A stretch of 64,000 nt of DNA from Ilumatobacteraceae bacterium (GTDB lineage Bacteria; Actinomycetota; Acidimicrobiia; Acidimicrobiales; Ilumatobacteraceae). The DNA is taken from assembly GCA_018401375.1 (NCBI GenBank), contig JAGYKR010000013.1:1-64000 (forward strand). Reading direction: 5' to 3'. The notes beneath the pieces are model-generated. The model was given only the letters and a program-made list of their open reading frames with translations, did not search any database and had not been told where the DNA came from. Position numbers and translations under genes: made by a program. Shown in pieces: positions 52,060 to 63,231 of the stretch (its first letter is position 1; every line of letters starts with the position of its first letter).

Positions 52060-52717
52060 TGTTCGGTTCCTGATAGTCGGTGGTTATGCGCTCGCTGCAC
52101 ATGGTCACCCCCGGTACACCAAAGACCTCGACGTCTGGGTGTGGCCAGAACCCTCTAACGCTGAACGCATAGTTGCGGCCTTAGAAGATTTCGGTTTCGG
52201 AGGTCTCGGCTTAACTTCCCTGGACTTTCAGGATCCTGATGTTGTGGTTCAACTCGGTCGAGAGCCGCAGAGAATTGACATTCTGACATTCGAAAAATGT
52301 TGTGGAACCACAACGTGTTCACGACTTTCGGACCAAGATGTGGTGGATTCCATTTTGGTCAGCGTTGAACTGGGTCCATTCCTTTCTTGGTCCACCACGG
52401 ATGTCGGGATCAACGTGCACGTAGACGGTCCAGCCGATGATTTGGGTGAAGATCAAGAATGGGATGACCAACAGTTTGATCGGCATCCAGATCGCTGCAC
52501 CTACGCTGCCGGTCAGGGCACCGAGTACCACGACCAATGGCATCACGGCCGCTGCGCACCGAGGGTCAACTGCTCTGCTGATTTTGGAAGCGTGCTTACC
52601 CGAGGGCGCCATCCGCCACATCTTGTTCCACCACACGGACCGCAAGAAGTAGAGCCTGACCCAGGGCAGACCATTCCATTTGTGAGTGAAGGCCTGAAGG
52701 CGCTGAGTCTGCGGTAG
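52007..52717 (+). CDS. MNT-like nucleotidyltransferase, truncated and running into antisense sequence
   Basis: The first ~95 residues are a clear nucleotidyltransferase of the DUF6036/MNT kind: MKLNPDFQEFLELFVSHDVR, FLIVGGYALAAHGHPRYTKD, LDVWVWPEPSN, DPDVVVQLGREPQRIDILTF. The GGYALAAHG and DLD elements give the usual metal-binding site. After about 52300 the frame stays open to 52717, but that part is the complement of a broken fatty-acid desaturase and makes no sense as the family C-terminus. The gene therefore looks truncated by a recombination or deletion junction between 52290 and 52345. It probably is not active. It is coupled to the small gene upstream. Confidence 0.7.
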   Translation: MKLNPDFQEFLELFVSHDVRFLIVGGYALAAHGHPRYTKDLDVWVWPEPSNAERIVAALEDFGFGGLGLTSLDFQDPDVVVQLGREPQRIDILTFEKCCGTTTCSRLSDQDVVDSILVSVELGPFLSWSTTDVGINVHVDGPADDLGEDQEWDDQQFDRHPDRCTYAAGQGTEYHDQWHHGRCAPRVNCSADFGSVLTRGRHPPHLVPPHGPQEVEPDPGQTIPFVSEGLKALSLR

Positions 52718-53129
52718 TCTCCTTACGGTCAGGATGCCAGATGTCAAAACCTGCCGGGTGCAGCCGGTGAATCCGATTGCGCCGGAGATCCCAGGCGGCT
52801 TCAGCATGCACACTCGGGCCCATGCACACCTGGGCGAGGAGACGGTTCGCCTTGCGTGAGTTCAGTAACGCCCCGTGAGAGGCGTCATGGCCAAGGACGA
52901 ATAATCCGGCGACTCCGAGCCCGGCGAGCGGCCACAACAGCAACAACGCCCACCATTGATTTGTGAACCCGAGGGCCACCACGGGCGCCAGGTAGAGGAC
53001 CGATGCCTGGATCACTGCGACTGTGGCTCGTGATCGCGAGGGCTGGTAGCAGGTCTCCGGGATGATGGAGCGCACATCGTTCAGCGAATGCGTGCGAGTC
53101 CTGGGCATGGTCGCGGTCTCTGCAGTCAT
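52319..53129 (-). pseudogene. Broken fatty-acid desaturase
   Basis: Reading from ATG 53129, a desaturase N-terminus is visible: membrane segments, LFVLGHDASHGALLNSRKAN (first His box) and SVHAEAAWDLRRNRIHRLHP (second box). In-frame reading stops at 52596. Correct family sequence reappears in another frame as YFLRSVWWNKMWRMAPSGKH and VIPFLIFTQIIGWTVYVHVD, then PDIRGGPRKEWTQFN, with short swaps between frames in between (QRLQAF in one frame, MEWSALG in the other). At least two frameshifts are needed. The C-terminus with the last His box is missing, cut at about 52320 by the nucleotidyltransferase remnant. Such enzymes desaturate membrane acyl chains; this copy cannot. Confidence 0.85.
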
Positions 53130-53189
53130 TGCTGTTCAGCATAGGTCATCCGACCTACCAGTAGGTAGGCGTGCTCGAAGAGAGTTCAT

Positions 53190-53218
53190 CTCAAATTCGA
53201 TTGAGTCAATAACTATTG
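53190..53218. promoter_or_regulatory. Two adjacent dyads upstream of arsR (likely ArsR operator)
   Basis: CTCAA (53190-53194), ATTCGA, TTGAG (53201-53205) is one perfect dyad; CAATA (53207-53211), AC, TATTG (53214-53218) is a second. Both lie within 50 bases of the arsR start at 53237 and in the gap toward the desaturase gene. ArsR repressors bind short TCAA/TTGA-type dyads in arsenic promoters; binding here is inference. Confidence 0.6.
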
Positions 53219-53236
53219 AGAGATAACCTCCACCGC

Positions 53237-53917
53237 ATGAACGAAACCGGTGACGATCGATCGATCATCTACAGCGCTCTGGGGGATCCGGCTCGGTTGG
53301 CAATGGTGAAAGATCTGAGGTTTAGCGACCGTTCACCCACTGAACTGGCAGTGCGCCATGGCCTCAGCAGCAATCTGTTGGCCCACCACCTAGATGTCTT
53401 AGAGTCTGCGGGTTTGATCTCGCGAGGCGTATCGGCGGGAGATGCGCGGCGCCGTTATGTACGGCTCGATCATGCACGCCTCAACGCCGTTGCGGTGCTG
53501 CCCCCATCGGACATCGCCCCGTATGCCGAGATGGTATTTCTCTGTACCCATAACTCAGCGCGTTCGCAGCTGGCGGCAGCGCTGTGGATCCATCGCAGCG
53601 GTGGCCGGGCACGTTCGGCGGGCACTCATCCGGCTCCGCAGGTGCATCAAATGGCCCGTGAGGCGGGACATCGACGTGGCCTCGATCTCAGGACTGCGCA
53701 ACCCCAGTCACTTGATGCCGTGCAGTTACAGCCAGCACACGCTGAGACCGAGGTGCAGGTGGTCACGGTATGTGACCGAGTCCATGAGGACCTCAACGCC
53801 GAACCGGGATGGTGGCATTGGTCCATCCCTGACCCGGTGGAAGCCGGGACCGAAGCAGCCTTTGATGCGGTGATCAACGAACTTGATCTGCGAATCGACG
53901 CCCTCTTACACCCCTGA
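53237..53917 (+). CDS. arsR: ArsR repressor fused to a low-molecular-weight-phosphatase-type arsenate reductase
   Basis: A 226-residue fusion. Residues ~10-85 are an ArsR winged helix ([60 protein letters not shown]). Residues ~95-226 are a low-molecular-weight phosphatase fold with the P-loop [17 protein letters not shown]: Cys at 103, Arg at 109, the Cx5R loop of thioredoxin-coupled arsenate reductases. A DP loop follows in [13 protein letters not shown] chose ATG 53237; TTG 53216 is possible. The As(III)-sensing Cys pair typical of classical ArsR is not obvious. It heads the arsR-gapdh-arsJ set and is the only intact gene of the three. Confidence 0.86.
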   Translation: MNETGDDRSIIYSALGDPARLAMVKDLRFSDRSPTELAVRHGLSSNLLAHHLDVLESAGLISRGVSAGDARRRYVRLDHARLNAVAVLPPSDIAPYAEMVFLCTHNSARSQLAAALWIHRSGGRARSAGTHPAPQVHQMAREAGHRRGLDLRTAQPQSLDAVQLQPAHAETEVQVVTVCDRVHEDLNAEPGWWHWSIPDPVEAGTEAAFDAVINELDLRIDALLHP

Positions 53918-53936
53918 AACCGAACAGGAGAACATG

Positions 53937-54954
53937 ATGAGCACTGATCAGCCCAGGATCCGGATAGGGATCAATGGTTTTGGCCGGATCGGACGGTTGG
54001 TGGTGCGAGCCTTGCCTGAGCATCCGCAACTGGAACTGGTCCACATCAATGAGATTGCTGGCGATGCCGATACGGCGGCCCATCTGCTGGAGTTTGACAC
54101 CGTGCACGGCCGGTTTAACGGTCAGGTGAGCCTGTCCAAAATTGACTCCGCGAATGCGATCAGGATCAACGATCGCCCGGTCACCTATTCGAGTAGTGCG
54201 TCTCCGGGTGATGTGGCATGGGATGACTACGGGGTGGATCTGGTGCTGGAGTGCTCAGGGAAGTTCCGAACCCAAGAGACCCTCAAGCCCTATTTCACCC
54301 GTGGTGTGGCCAAAGTGGTCGTGGCCGCCCCCGTCAAAGACTCCGATCCTGATGCACCCATTCTCAATGTGGTGATGGGTTGTAATGACGATCTGTATCG
54401 ACCCGACCATCATCGGATCCTGACTGCAGCATCGTGCACCACCAACAGCCTCGCGCCGGTAGTGAAGGTGCTGCATGGGGCAATCGGGGTCGAGCGCGGT
54501 GCGATCACCACTATCCACAATGTGACCAATACCCAAGTGATTGTGGACGCCCCGCACAAGGATCTGCGCCGGGCTCGCTCAGCCCTCAATTCCTTGATCC
54601 CCACATCCACCGGATCAGCGACTGCGATCACGATGATCTATCCCGAGTTGACCGGGAAACTCAACGGCATTGCGGTCAGGGTGCCGATGCTGAACGCCTC
54701 GCTCACCGATGCGGTCTTCACACTCAGTCGTGATACCACGGTGGAGGAAATCAACTGGTCTGCGCGCCGCCGCCGATGGGCCGCTAGCGGGGATTTTGAG
54801 TTTGAGGATCGCCCGCTCGTCTCTGCGGACTATGTGAATGACACCCCCGCTCAGGGATTGTGGATGGGCCCTCCACGATGGTCATCGATGGGCGGATGGT
54901 GGAACTGATGATCTGGTACGACAACGAATACGGCTACGCGTTTCCGGATGGCTT
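53937..54954 (+). pseudogene. GAPDH of the ArsJ-linked type, frameshifted near its 3' end
   Basis: ATG 53937, with AGGAG just before it, begins [20 protein letters not shown], and the catalytic Cys is seen in [20 protein letters not shown]. The frame is intact to about 54840. There a C-run at 54844-54848 appears one base short: with six C, the protein reads on as [31 protein letters not shown], the family C-terminus. A second shift, an extra T at 54939-54941, is needed to continue FRMASELAAKVA. As written the frame ends at 54908 after 20 nonsense residues. GAPDH next to ArsJ makes 1-arseno-3-phosphoglycerate from arsenate. Sequencing error at two homopolymers is the alternative. Confidence 0.8.
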
Positions 54955-56145
54955 CTGAACTCGCCGCCAAAGTGGCCCACCGCTCACTCGCAGGCGTACC
55001 CCGATGGAAACTGCGTAACTATGTCCTGGTGACCGGCGGGTATTGGGCGTTCACGCTCGCCGACGGAGCACTGCGGATGCTGGTGCTCTTGCACTTTCAT
55101 CGCCTCGATTCACCGGTGGCGGTGCGTTTTTGTTCCTCGCCTACGAGTTCATGGGGATCGTGACCAACTTGATTGGCGGATGGGTGGGGTCATAGCCAGC
55201 CCGAACCGAACCTCATTAAGCCCCGGTCTCGGACAGCCAGATCATTGCCCTTGGAGCGCTCAGTTTTCAGCCCAGGATCTATGGCGTGAATGGGTGTCCG
55301 GTCATGTTTGTGATGGCGTAGGCGCTCTCGGGGTAGCAAAGATCTCACCAAGATGAGTTCCAAAAGCGCAGTGAAGGCTCTCGACGCCGCCGCCGATGGA
55401 GGCTGTTCAAGCTGGTAGCCATACTGACCGGATCAAAGAGCGCGCTCAAGGGGGTCGGGTTCTTCCTCGGTGCCGCCCTGCTTGGCAGCATCGGATACGT
55501 GTCGGCCCTGTGGCTCATGGCTGCGGTGCTCGCAGTGGTGGTCGTGGTGCTCCTCATTGATGCTCAACCAGGACATCGGCAGAAGTTCACGGAAGGCTCC
55601 CGCTGCGCTCGATCCCTGTCCAAATCGGATGCGTGAAGCCGTTTATCGGCCGCCAGGTTCTTCTTGTTTGGATGCTGACATCTGGTTTGTGGTGGCATTA
55701 CCGGTGTTTCTCGACTCCAGCTCAGTTGGTCCTACTACGGATCGGTGGGTTATGGCGGCCTGGGTGATCGGCGCAGGATGGTGCAATCGGTGGCGCAGCG
55801 CCTATTGCGGCGTCGCGGGTGCTCGACGAGATCGCAGCGGCTCACCGGTGGTCGCTAATTTTAGCGGTGGTATCGGCGCTGATGGCGGCCGGGGTGATGC
55901 TGGATCAGATGGTCGGCTGTGGTGGTGGCGGTCTCATCGTCTTTGGCGTGGTGTTCGCGTTTGAACTCCTCCCTGCACTCGTTTTGATTCTCGCCTACTC
56001 CGATGATGATGCGTTTCGATGGACGTTGGCTTTTACTGCTCCGCTAACAACGGGCCGTCTGGTTGGCGCCTTGTTGTCAGGATCATGTATCTGGGGTGGA
56101 TTAACTGCAGCGTTGTGGGCGTCGGCGGCCTTCGTTGCACGCTGA
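54954..56145 (+). pseudogene. arsJ: Ruined arsJ (organoarsenical efflux MFS)
   Basis: Fragments of ArsJ lie in order but in different frames: RNYVLVTGGYWAFTLADGAL and RMLVLLHFH (about 55010-55101), FLFLAYEFMGIVTNLIGGW (55133-55190), ALGALSFQPRIYGV (55250-55290), GSKSALKGVGFFLGAALLGS (55430-55490), DIWFVVALPVFL (55680-55715), GLIVFGVVFAFELLPALVLI (55930-55990) and a final GRLVGALLSG with WASAAFVAR ending at about 56145. There are many frameshifts and internal stops. ArsJ exports 1-arseno-3-phosphoglycerate made by the GAPDH upstream; this copy cannot. Its N-terminus continues from the repaired GAPDH frame without a stop, so a fusion or lost stop is possible. Confidence 0.82.
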
Positions 56146-56188
56146 CCACAACTGTTGACGCTCGGCTTCCGGAGTTACCGGGCAATCC

Positions 56189-57646
56189 TCAACTGGCCCG
56201 AGTGCGCAGACGGCGGCGCAAGGTGACTACCGATAATGCAAGGATCTGGATAGATCTCGAGGCGACCAAGCAGCATCTGCACCATCGTCACAGCCGAGCT
56301 GCCCGACCAAGAGCAGATGCGTCACCCGTGGGACCGATCTCGCCAGGAGCCCAGGTAACATTGCCGAAACTGGAGGCCGCGGCGGAAAACGCCGTCACCA
56401 GATCGGTGCCGCTGAGCGATCAGCACCGCTCCGCCTCCGAAGATGCAGAGCGCCATCACCATGAAACCAAGCAGTCCGGTTGGCTACCTCTTCAGGCATC
56501 GCCCGATCACCGATCCGCACGGGGCGCGCAGGTTTGGATGCAGTTGGCGCAACCGCCCGGTGGGCGTAACTGGCCACCGCGATGGGGGCGCACGAACTTG
56601 ACTCCACCGGCCCAGGAGCCGGCCATCGCTCCGAATGGCAGCAGCAACATCAGCACCCGCCCGGGTGCCCTGGCGACCAGGATCAGAGTCAGCTGTGGTG
56701 AACCCGGTGGTGGAATCACGCTGGTCACCGCAAACAATGAGTCTCGGAGGTGCTCGGCCGCCCCAGTATCGGACTCGGCCATGAGAACGCTGATGGCTGA
56801 GGCGAGAGCCACTACGAGCGCATAAACGTGGGTTCGGTGGAGTGCAAGAAAACGGTTTCAGGTTGCACCGCCCGGTAATACAGCGCAAAACTTCCTCCAG
56901 CGAGAAACATCGCTGCGATCGCAATCCACTCAATCCGCAGCTGAATCAAAATGACAAGAAGCGACGCATTATGCGGAGAACCGCCAGTAGACACGGTAGT
57001 AAACGTACGCAAACCCGTCATTACAGGCTCATGCCAGCAATCAGATAAGCAGTCACAACCAGAGCCGCCAGACCCATGTAGACCAGCCACAGGTTCCGGG
57101 CGGTCTGGCCCGGACGCGGTGTCCAGCCGCTCCCTGAGGGTCCCGGGGATTCGGCCTGCATGAGGCTCATCGCGCCGCTTTGCCCACCGTGGGCAGCACT
57201 GCGATCACAAGCACGATTACGCCCATCCCTTGAGCCACTGGGTGATCGCTCGATACATCAAGGGTCGTGAGGTCTCGAAATCGAGGTGATAGTACGGTCG
57301 CTCCAGTGGTGGTGAACCAGGATGGATTCAAGAGGGCCTGATCGAAAGTACTCAACCGACCCGTCGCAAAATAGGATCGCACCACGACCACGGCAAGAAA
57401 TATCAGGCCAAGGTGACGGTGACAAAGACGTCAGTACCCGGACTTTGACCGGGGTGCGGGTGTTCGCGCCCAGATCGAGTCCGAGAGCGCAAACGGGGCA
57501 CACCTGGCAAACAGCACCCACATGTCGGGCCCAGCGGTGAACAGTTCGATGATGCCGCCGATCAGCATACTTAAGGTGGCAACGCCGATCGACACACCGG
57601 CCACATGGATCGGCAGCGAGGGTAACGGCGTAGCGGAGAGTTTCAT
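56189..57646 (-). pseudogene. trkH: Ruined trkH (potassium uptake channel subunit)
   Basis: Reading from ATG 57646, TrkH pieces appear in several frames: PIHVAGVSIGVATLSMLIGG at the N-terminus, FTTTGATVL near 57290, GMGVIVLVIAVLPTVG near 57200, RTFTTVSTGGSPHNASL near 57000, LRDSLFAVTSVI and LPFGAMAGSWAGGVKFVRPH near 56600-56750, GRAMPEEVAN near 56500, and EIYPDPCIIGSHLAPPSAHS-like tail close to the stop near 56190. At least four frame changes are needed. TrkH is the membrane partner of the TrkA gating protein encoded just upstream on the same strand, which is intact. Confidence 0.82.
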
Positions 57647-57656
57647 CTTGAACAGG

Positions 57657-59003
57657 TCACTTGAAGAACTGTTGGGCTTTGGGAAGGTCATTGGCCTTAG
57701 TGAAGACCACCACCTTGTCTCCGGCGCGCAGAGCGGTCCGGCCACCGGCGATCTCCACGCTGCCATCTGGACGCACTACGGCGCCGAGCAGAATCCCGAC
57801 CGGCACTCCGAGTTCAGAGATCATCACACCGTCGGCAGGGCTACCGGGCCGCACATCAAACTCGTTAGCTTCCACATCGCTCTCAAGGAAGGTGGTGACG
57901 GCGCCGCTGGTGCCGCGCAACTCGCGCAACACAGCGTTAGCGGATGCGGTGCGCGGGCTGAGAGTGGCGCCAATCCCAAACTGACTGACCAAAGGCAAGA
58001 GAGCCAAACGGTGGATCACGGCAATCGTGAACGAGGAACCTTCAGCCGCAGCAAACGCGCAGGCCAAGACATTGGCGGTGTCTTCTCCTGTGGTGGCTAC
58101 CACCACATCCATGGTGGTGACCGAAGCCTCACGCAACATGTCGATATCGGTGATGTCGCCGAGCACCACACGGACCCTCGGCATTTCGGCGGCGAGCTTT
58201 TCGGCCTGGGCCTGGTCGCGTTCCACGAGCACCACTTCCGCTCCTTCAGCGGTCATCGCCCGGGCTACCCGGGAGCCCACCGAGCCTCCACCGAGCACCA
58301 TTAACCTGCGGACCCGGCGGGCTTCAAGGCCCAGCAGTTCCAGTGTGGAACGCCGAGCCTCCCGGGTGGTGAGGACTCGGACGTGGTCGCCGGGCATCAG
58401 CACTTCATCGCCATGGGGAATGACGGTCTCTGCTCCGCGGGTCACTGCACCGAATAGGAACTGACGTTTGCGATCAAGGGCTACGGCTACGTTGCGCAGC
58501 GCTTCGCCGGCCACCATCGACCCCGGCTGGATCGTGGCGCCGAGCACCACCATCTGTCCCCCGACCATTGGATAGACCTCATCGGCCCCCGAGAGGTGGA
58601 TCAACTCCAAGATCTCTGATGCGGTGTCGGCATCAGGATCCATGACCACGTCCGCGCCCACGGCCTCGAGCAGTCCGCGACCTGATTCGCCTCGTAACTC
58701 ATCGGTTTGGATGCGTACCACCGTGCGTGGCACGCCGAGTTGTTTGCCAAGCAACGAAGCAATCAGATTGACCTCGTCATTCTGGGTGACGCCAGCTAAG
58801 AGTGAGGCATGGCCGACACCGGCTTCTGCGAGCACGGACGGATGGCAGCCATTGCCCACCACTACTTGAATGTCGAGGGCGTCACCGATGGACCGGGCGA
58901 TCCGCTCATCTTGTTCGATCAACACAACATCGTGGTTTTCTCCACGCAGACGTTCGGCCAGATACCAGCCAACCTCGCCTCCACCCACGATGACTACATG
59001 CAC
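57657..59003 (-). CDS. trkA: Trk potassium uptake regulator TrkA
   Basis: A 448-residue cytoplasmic gating protein with two RCK units. The first has VIVGGGEVGWYLAERLRGEN (Rossmann NAD site) and DALDIQVVVGNGCHPSVLAE; the second has RLMVLGGGSVGSRVARAMTA and VRVVLGDITDIDMLREASVT, each followed by a TrkA_C domain. TrkA binds TrkH or TrkG and NAD(H) to open the channel. The start is GTG 59003. The following trkH is a pseudogene, so this TrkA needs another channel partner. Alternatively it is on the way to being lost. Confidence 0.93.
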   Translation of the reverse strand: MHVVIVGGGEVGWYLAERLRGENHDVVLIEQDERIARSIGDALDIQVVVGNGCHPSVLAEAGVGHASLLAGVTQNDEVNLIASLLGKQLGVPRTVVRIQTDELRGESGRGLLEAVGADVVMDPDADTASEILELIHLSGADEVYPMVGGQMVVLGATIQPGSMVAGEALRNVAVALDRKRQFLFGAVTRGAETVIPHGDEVLMPGDHVRVLTTREARRSTLELLGLEARRVRRLMVLGGGSVGSRVARAMTAEGAEVVLVERDQAQAEKLAAEMPRVRVVLGDITDIDMLREASVTTMDVVVATTGEDTANVLACAFAAAEGSSFTIAVIHRLALLPLVSQFGIGATLSPRTASANAVLRELRGTSGAVTTFLESDVEANEFDVRPGSPADGVMISELGVPVGILLGAVVRPDGSVEIAGGRTALRAGDKVVVFTKANDLPKAQQFFK

Positions 59004-59080
59004 ATGCCTGAGTCTGTCAGCGGTTGGAGGGGACCGTGCAACTACTCTGCTGAGCGTTCAGCAGTTTTGTGGAGGTAGTG

Positions 59081-60082
59081 ATGTCAGAGTTTCGAGCCGT
59101 GGTGGCCCGCGAGGTGCCAGGTGACCCCAAACCCAAGCAGGTAGTTGCGATTGAGCGGCTCACCGATGCGGATTTACCAGAGGGTGATGTGCTGGTGGAT
59201 GTCCACTTTTCCTGCCTGAATTACAAAGACGGGATGGCGTTGACCGGGAAAAACCGGATCATTCGCAGTTACCCGATGGTCCCGGGCGTGGATTACGCCG
59301 GGACCGTGGCCGAAAGTGGCTCGGATCGTTTCTCCGTAGGTGACCGGGTCATTCTGACTGGCTGGGGCGTCGGGGAACGATATTGGGGTGGCTACAGCCA
59401 GCGACAACGCACCCGATCCGATTGGCTGGTGCACTGTCCAGACCAGATGACCACTCTGCAGGCGATGGGCATTGGCACGGCCGGCCTGACCGCAATGATG
59501 TGTGTGATCGCCCTCGAGGAGGGTGGGCTCACTCCGTCGTCTGGTCCGGTGCTCGTGACCGGTGCGGCTGGTGGTGTGGGCAGCGTGGCTGTAGCGATTC
59601 TGGCCCATCTCGGGTTTGAGGTGCATGCGGTGACGGGGCGTCCCGAACAAGAGACGTACCTGAGATCTCTCGGTGCGAGCGGGGTCGTAACCCGAGCCGA
59701 AATGACCGAGCCCCCCAAGCCACTCGAGTCAGAGACCTGGGCGGGGGCAGTGGACACTGTTGGTTCGGTGATGTTGGCCAAGGTGCTCGCCCAGACCAAA
59801 TACGACGGTGTGGTCGCAGCATGCGGTCTGGCGGGTGGCGCGGATCTGCCTACCTCGGTGATGCCGTTCATTTTGCGCAACGTGCGTCTCCAGGGCGTGG
59901 ATTCGGTGATGGCTCCGCTCCCGGTGCGCGAACGGGCTTGGGCTCGGTTGGCCACCGATCTGCCCGCCGGGATGCTCGACGCGATGGTGGAAGTGGTGCC
60001 TCTCGAGCGATTGCTCGACATCGGCCCCGAGATCATCGCCGGTCAGGTTCGCGGCCGGGTGGTGGTGGACCCGAACCTGTGA
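59081..60082 (+). CDS. Quinone-oxidoreductase-like MDR enzyme (AcuI/YhdH type)
   Basis: A 333-residue medium-chain reductase. It shows VHFSCLNYKDGMALTGKNRI, YPMVPGVDYAGTVAESGSDR, GWGVGERYWGGYSQRQRTRS, VLVTGAAGGVGSVAVAILAH (NADPH site), HLGFEVHAVTGRPEQE and FILRNVRLQGVDSVMAPLPV. This is the AcuI/YhdH pattern; AcuI reduces acryloyl-CoA to propionyl-CoA with NADPH. ATG 59081 follows GGAGG closely; the GTG 59069 reading is less likely. Related quinone reductases are the alternative. It lies alone between trkA (divergent) and fur. Confidence 0.87.
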   Translation: MSEFRAVVAREVPGDPKPKQVVAIERLTDADLPEGDVLVDVHFSCLNYKDGMALTGKNRIIRSYPMVPGVDYAGTVAESGSDRFSVGDRVILTGWGVGERYWGGYSQRQRTRSDWLVHCPDQMTTLQAMGIGTAGLTAMMCVIALEEGGLTPSSGPVLVTGAAGGVGSVAVAILAHLGFEVHAVTGRPEQETYLRSLGASGVVTRAEMTEPPKPLESETWAGAVDTVGSVMLAKVLAQTKYDGVVAACGLAGGADLPTSVMPFILRNVRLQGVDSVMAPLPVRERAWARLATDLPAGMLDAMVEVVPLERLLDIGPEIIAGQVRGRVVVDPNL

Positions 60083-60124
60083 CGGGGTCCGACAGTTTGG
60101 GATAAACTGAAAGATTGAAGATAT

Positions 60125-60151
60125 CTGATTTTGGACATTGTCCAAAATCAG
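60125..60151. promoter_or_regulatory. Perfect 27-base dyad before fur-katG (Fur-family operator)
   Basis: CTGATTTTGGAC (60125-60136), ATT, GTCCAAAATCAG (60140-60151) is a perfect 12+3+12 dyad, 16 bases upstream of the fur start. FurA/PerR/CatR-type repressors of actinobacteria bind TTGGAC-type dyads upstream of their own gene and katG, so this is very likely their autoregulatory site. Confidence 0.85.
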
Positions 60152-60166
60152 CGCTAGGGTTCAATC

Positions 60167-62820
<2,654 letters not shown>

Positions 62821-62839
62821 TTGTGTAGTTCCGCAATCA

Positions 62840-62893
62840 CGGCGCACCGTGTTGGCCCTCAGGAGAAATCCTGGGGACCGGCGCGGTGCGCCG
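62840..62893. terminator. Nested hairpin between katG and the toxin-antitoxin pair
   Basis: An outer perfect 10-base stem, CGGCGCACCG (62840-62849) with CGGTGCGCCG (62884-62893), encloses an inner stem CAGGA (62860-62864), loop GAAA, TCCTG (62869-62873). It starts 20 bases after the katG stop and ends 15 bases before the end of the oppositely running toxin gene, so it can serve as a two-way terminator. No long T-run follows. Confidence 0.65.
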
Positions 62894-62907
62894 TTTGCGT
62901 ATACGGG

Positions 62908-63231
62908 TCAGCGCAGCGCAAGCACCGTGGCGAGCGCATCATCCACAGCCCACATCTCGGCAGGGGTGAGGGTCGTGGACTTGTCGCCGAGTCGTTGCGC
63001 ATCGACGGCACCAAGTTGTTCGACGAGCACACGGGTTGGGGTCCCGGCGATGGTGATCTCCGGGCGAAACGAGGCGGGCCTGGCGCTTCGGGAGGTAGGG
63101 GCAACGATGACCACCGAACGCGGTAGCAGCGCATCGGCCTGGAGGATGACTGCGTATCGTGCGCCTTGCTGCTCGTGGCCGTCACGATGTGCACGAGGAA
63201 TCCGAAGGCGGTACACCTCACCGCGGCGCAC
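62908..63231 (-). CDS. MazF/PemK-family toxin (endoribonuclease)
   Basis: A 107-residue MazF-fold protein. MRRGEVYRLRIPRAHRDGHE is the conserved N-terminal strand, then QQGARYAVILQADALL and VVIVAPTSRSARPASFRPEI, with the Thr in APTSRSA at the usual catalytic position. MazF toxins cut mRNA at short sequence sites. The start is GTG 63231, which overlaps the antitoxin stop by 14 bases. Sites and target specificity are not readable here. Confidence 0.87.
   Translation of the reverse strand: MRRGEVYRLRIPRAHRDGHEQQGARYAVILQADALLPRSVVIVAPTSRSARPASFRPEITIAGTPTRVLVEQLGAVDAQRLGDKSTTLTPAEMWAVDDALATVLALR

Noticed and set aside
52346-52717. C-terminal part of the 236-residue nucleotidyltransferase frame as a novel domain
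   Set aside because: It is the complement of recognisable desaturase sequence, so the frame is open by chance.
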